DNA of 23,826 bases, taken from assembly GCA_016928935.1 (NCBI GenBank), contig JAFGJU010000232.1, forward strand, positions 1-23,826. Direction: 5' to 3'. A model generated the notes under the pieces. That model worked only from the letters and a program-made list of their open reading frames with translations, was not told the DNA's origin and did not search any database. Below are positions 23,615 through 23,826 of this stretch, one piece after another (positions within the stretch are counted from its first letter, which is position 1; every line of letters starts with the position of its first letter). Position numbers and translations under genes: made by a program. This stretch comes from Candidatus Eiseniibacteriota bacterium (GTDB lineage: Bacteria; Eisenbacteria; RBG-16-71-46; JAFGJU01).

Positions 23615-23826
23615 ATGAGGACATGCTATTCGCTCGCGGGTCTCGTCTTGCTCGCCGGTTTTGCGCTCGTCTGGCCTTGCGCGGCCCTTGCCGTGGGAGA
23701 GGCCATAGCTCCGTCCGTCACGTTTGCCCCGAGCGCCCGGGGTGAGGGCATGGGCAGGGCTTACGTGGCCATAGCTGACGACGCCACTGCGTCCTGGTGG
23801 AACCCTGCCGGCCTTGCCTTCTTGTC
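23615..23826 (+). CDS. PorV/PorQ-family outer-membrane protein, N-terminal fragment (runs off window)
   Basis: Seventy codons are visible before the window ends. A signal peptide (hydrophobic LAGLVLLAGFALVWPCAALA) ends about residue 26. Then comes the family N-terminus: TFAPSARGEGMGRAYVAIADDATASWWNPAGLAF, which matches the G-MG-AYVA-ADD---WNPAGLA pattern of PorV/PorQ and related FadL-like beta-barrels. In T9SS, PorV collects cargo from the translocon and delivers it to PorU, so its position 100 bp after porU is meaningful. AAAGGGG lies 7 nt before the ATG. Whether it is PorV, PorQ or another barrel of the family cannot be decided without the rest. Confidence 0.75.
   Translation, partial: MRTCYSLAGLVLLAGFALVWPCAALAVGEAIAPSVTFAPSARGEGMGRAYVAIADDATASWWNPAGLAFL

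Overview
The window is GC-rich and densely coded. It carries eleven complete or near-complete genes and one gene cut by the right edge. Several features point to an uncultivated member of the FCB superphylum (Bacteroidota relatives such as Eisenbacteria, Krumholzibacteriota, Latescibacterota or WOR-3). Exported proteins end in the type IX secretion (T9SS)-like tail that begins NYPNPF or SPNPF. A gingipain-type PorU-like sortase is followed directly by a PorV-like outer-membrane protein. An M23 peptidase resembles the long Bacteroidota-style family. The phylum assignment is inference. Arg codons AGG/AGA and Ile codon ATA are used heavily for such a GC-rich genome. I see no tRNA, rRNA, insertion sequence, CRISPR array or phage gene.

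Layout from left to right. (1) 45-1823 (-): two-GAF SpoIIE/RsbU-type PP2C phosphatase. (2) 1824-2405: a divergent intergenic region with a near-consensus promoter (1945-1973), a structured stretch, a GC-rich hairpin (2218-2253) and a second good promoter (2281-2310). It may hold a small non-coding RNA or a long alternative leader. (3) 2406-4115 (+): adenine deaminase, followed by a solo EF-Tu domain-II-like protein (4217-4471). (4) 4498-7734 (-): a secreted subtilase and, upstream of it, pyrE, each with its own promoter. (5) 7900-11040 (+): a second secreted subtilase fused to a seven-repeat VCBS/FG-GAP propeller, divergent from pyrE. (6) 11215-11676 (-): a fibronectin-III lipoprotein followed by a clear intrinsic terminator. 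(7) 12140-19099 (+): a tight M23 peptidase, dnaE, accA operon with overlapping stop and start codons. (8) 19176-23514 (+): a 54-residue Trm112-like zinc protein and porU. (9) 23615-end (+): a porV-like gene with its own promoter.

How they fit together: both subtilases and PorU share the C-terminal beta-sandwich used for T9SS sorting, and PorU and PorV are the attachment-complex components that process and shuttle such cargo. The window therefore holds cargo and machinery of one export route. The dnaE-accA pair is a widespread housekeeping linkage. Here a cell-wall hydrolase is joined in front of it, so wall remodelling, replication and fatty-acid synthesis are read from one transcript. Adenine deaminase and PyrE are nucleotide metabolism genes not otherwise linked.

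All promoter, terminator and ncRNA calls were made by eye from hexamer and hairpin matches. Start codons were chosen from ribosome-binding sites and family N-termini.
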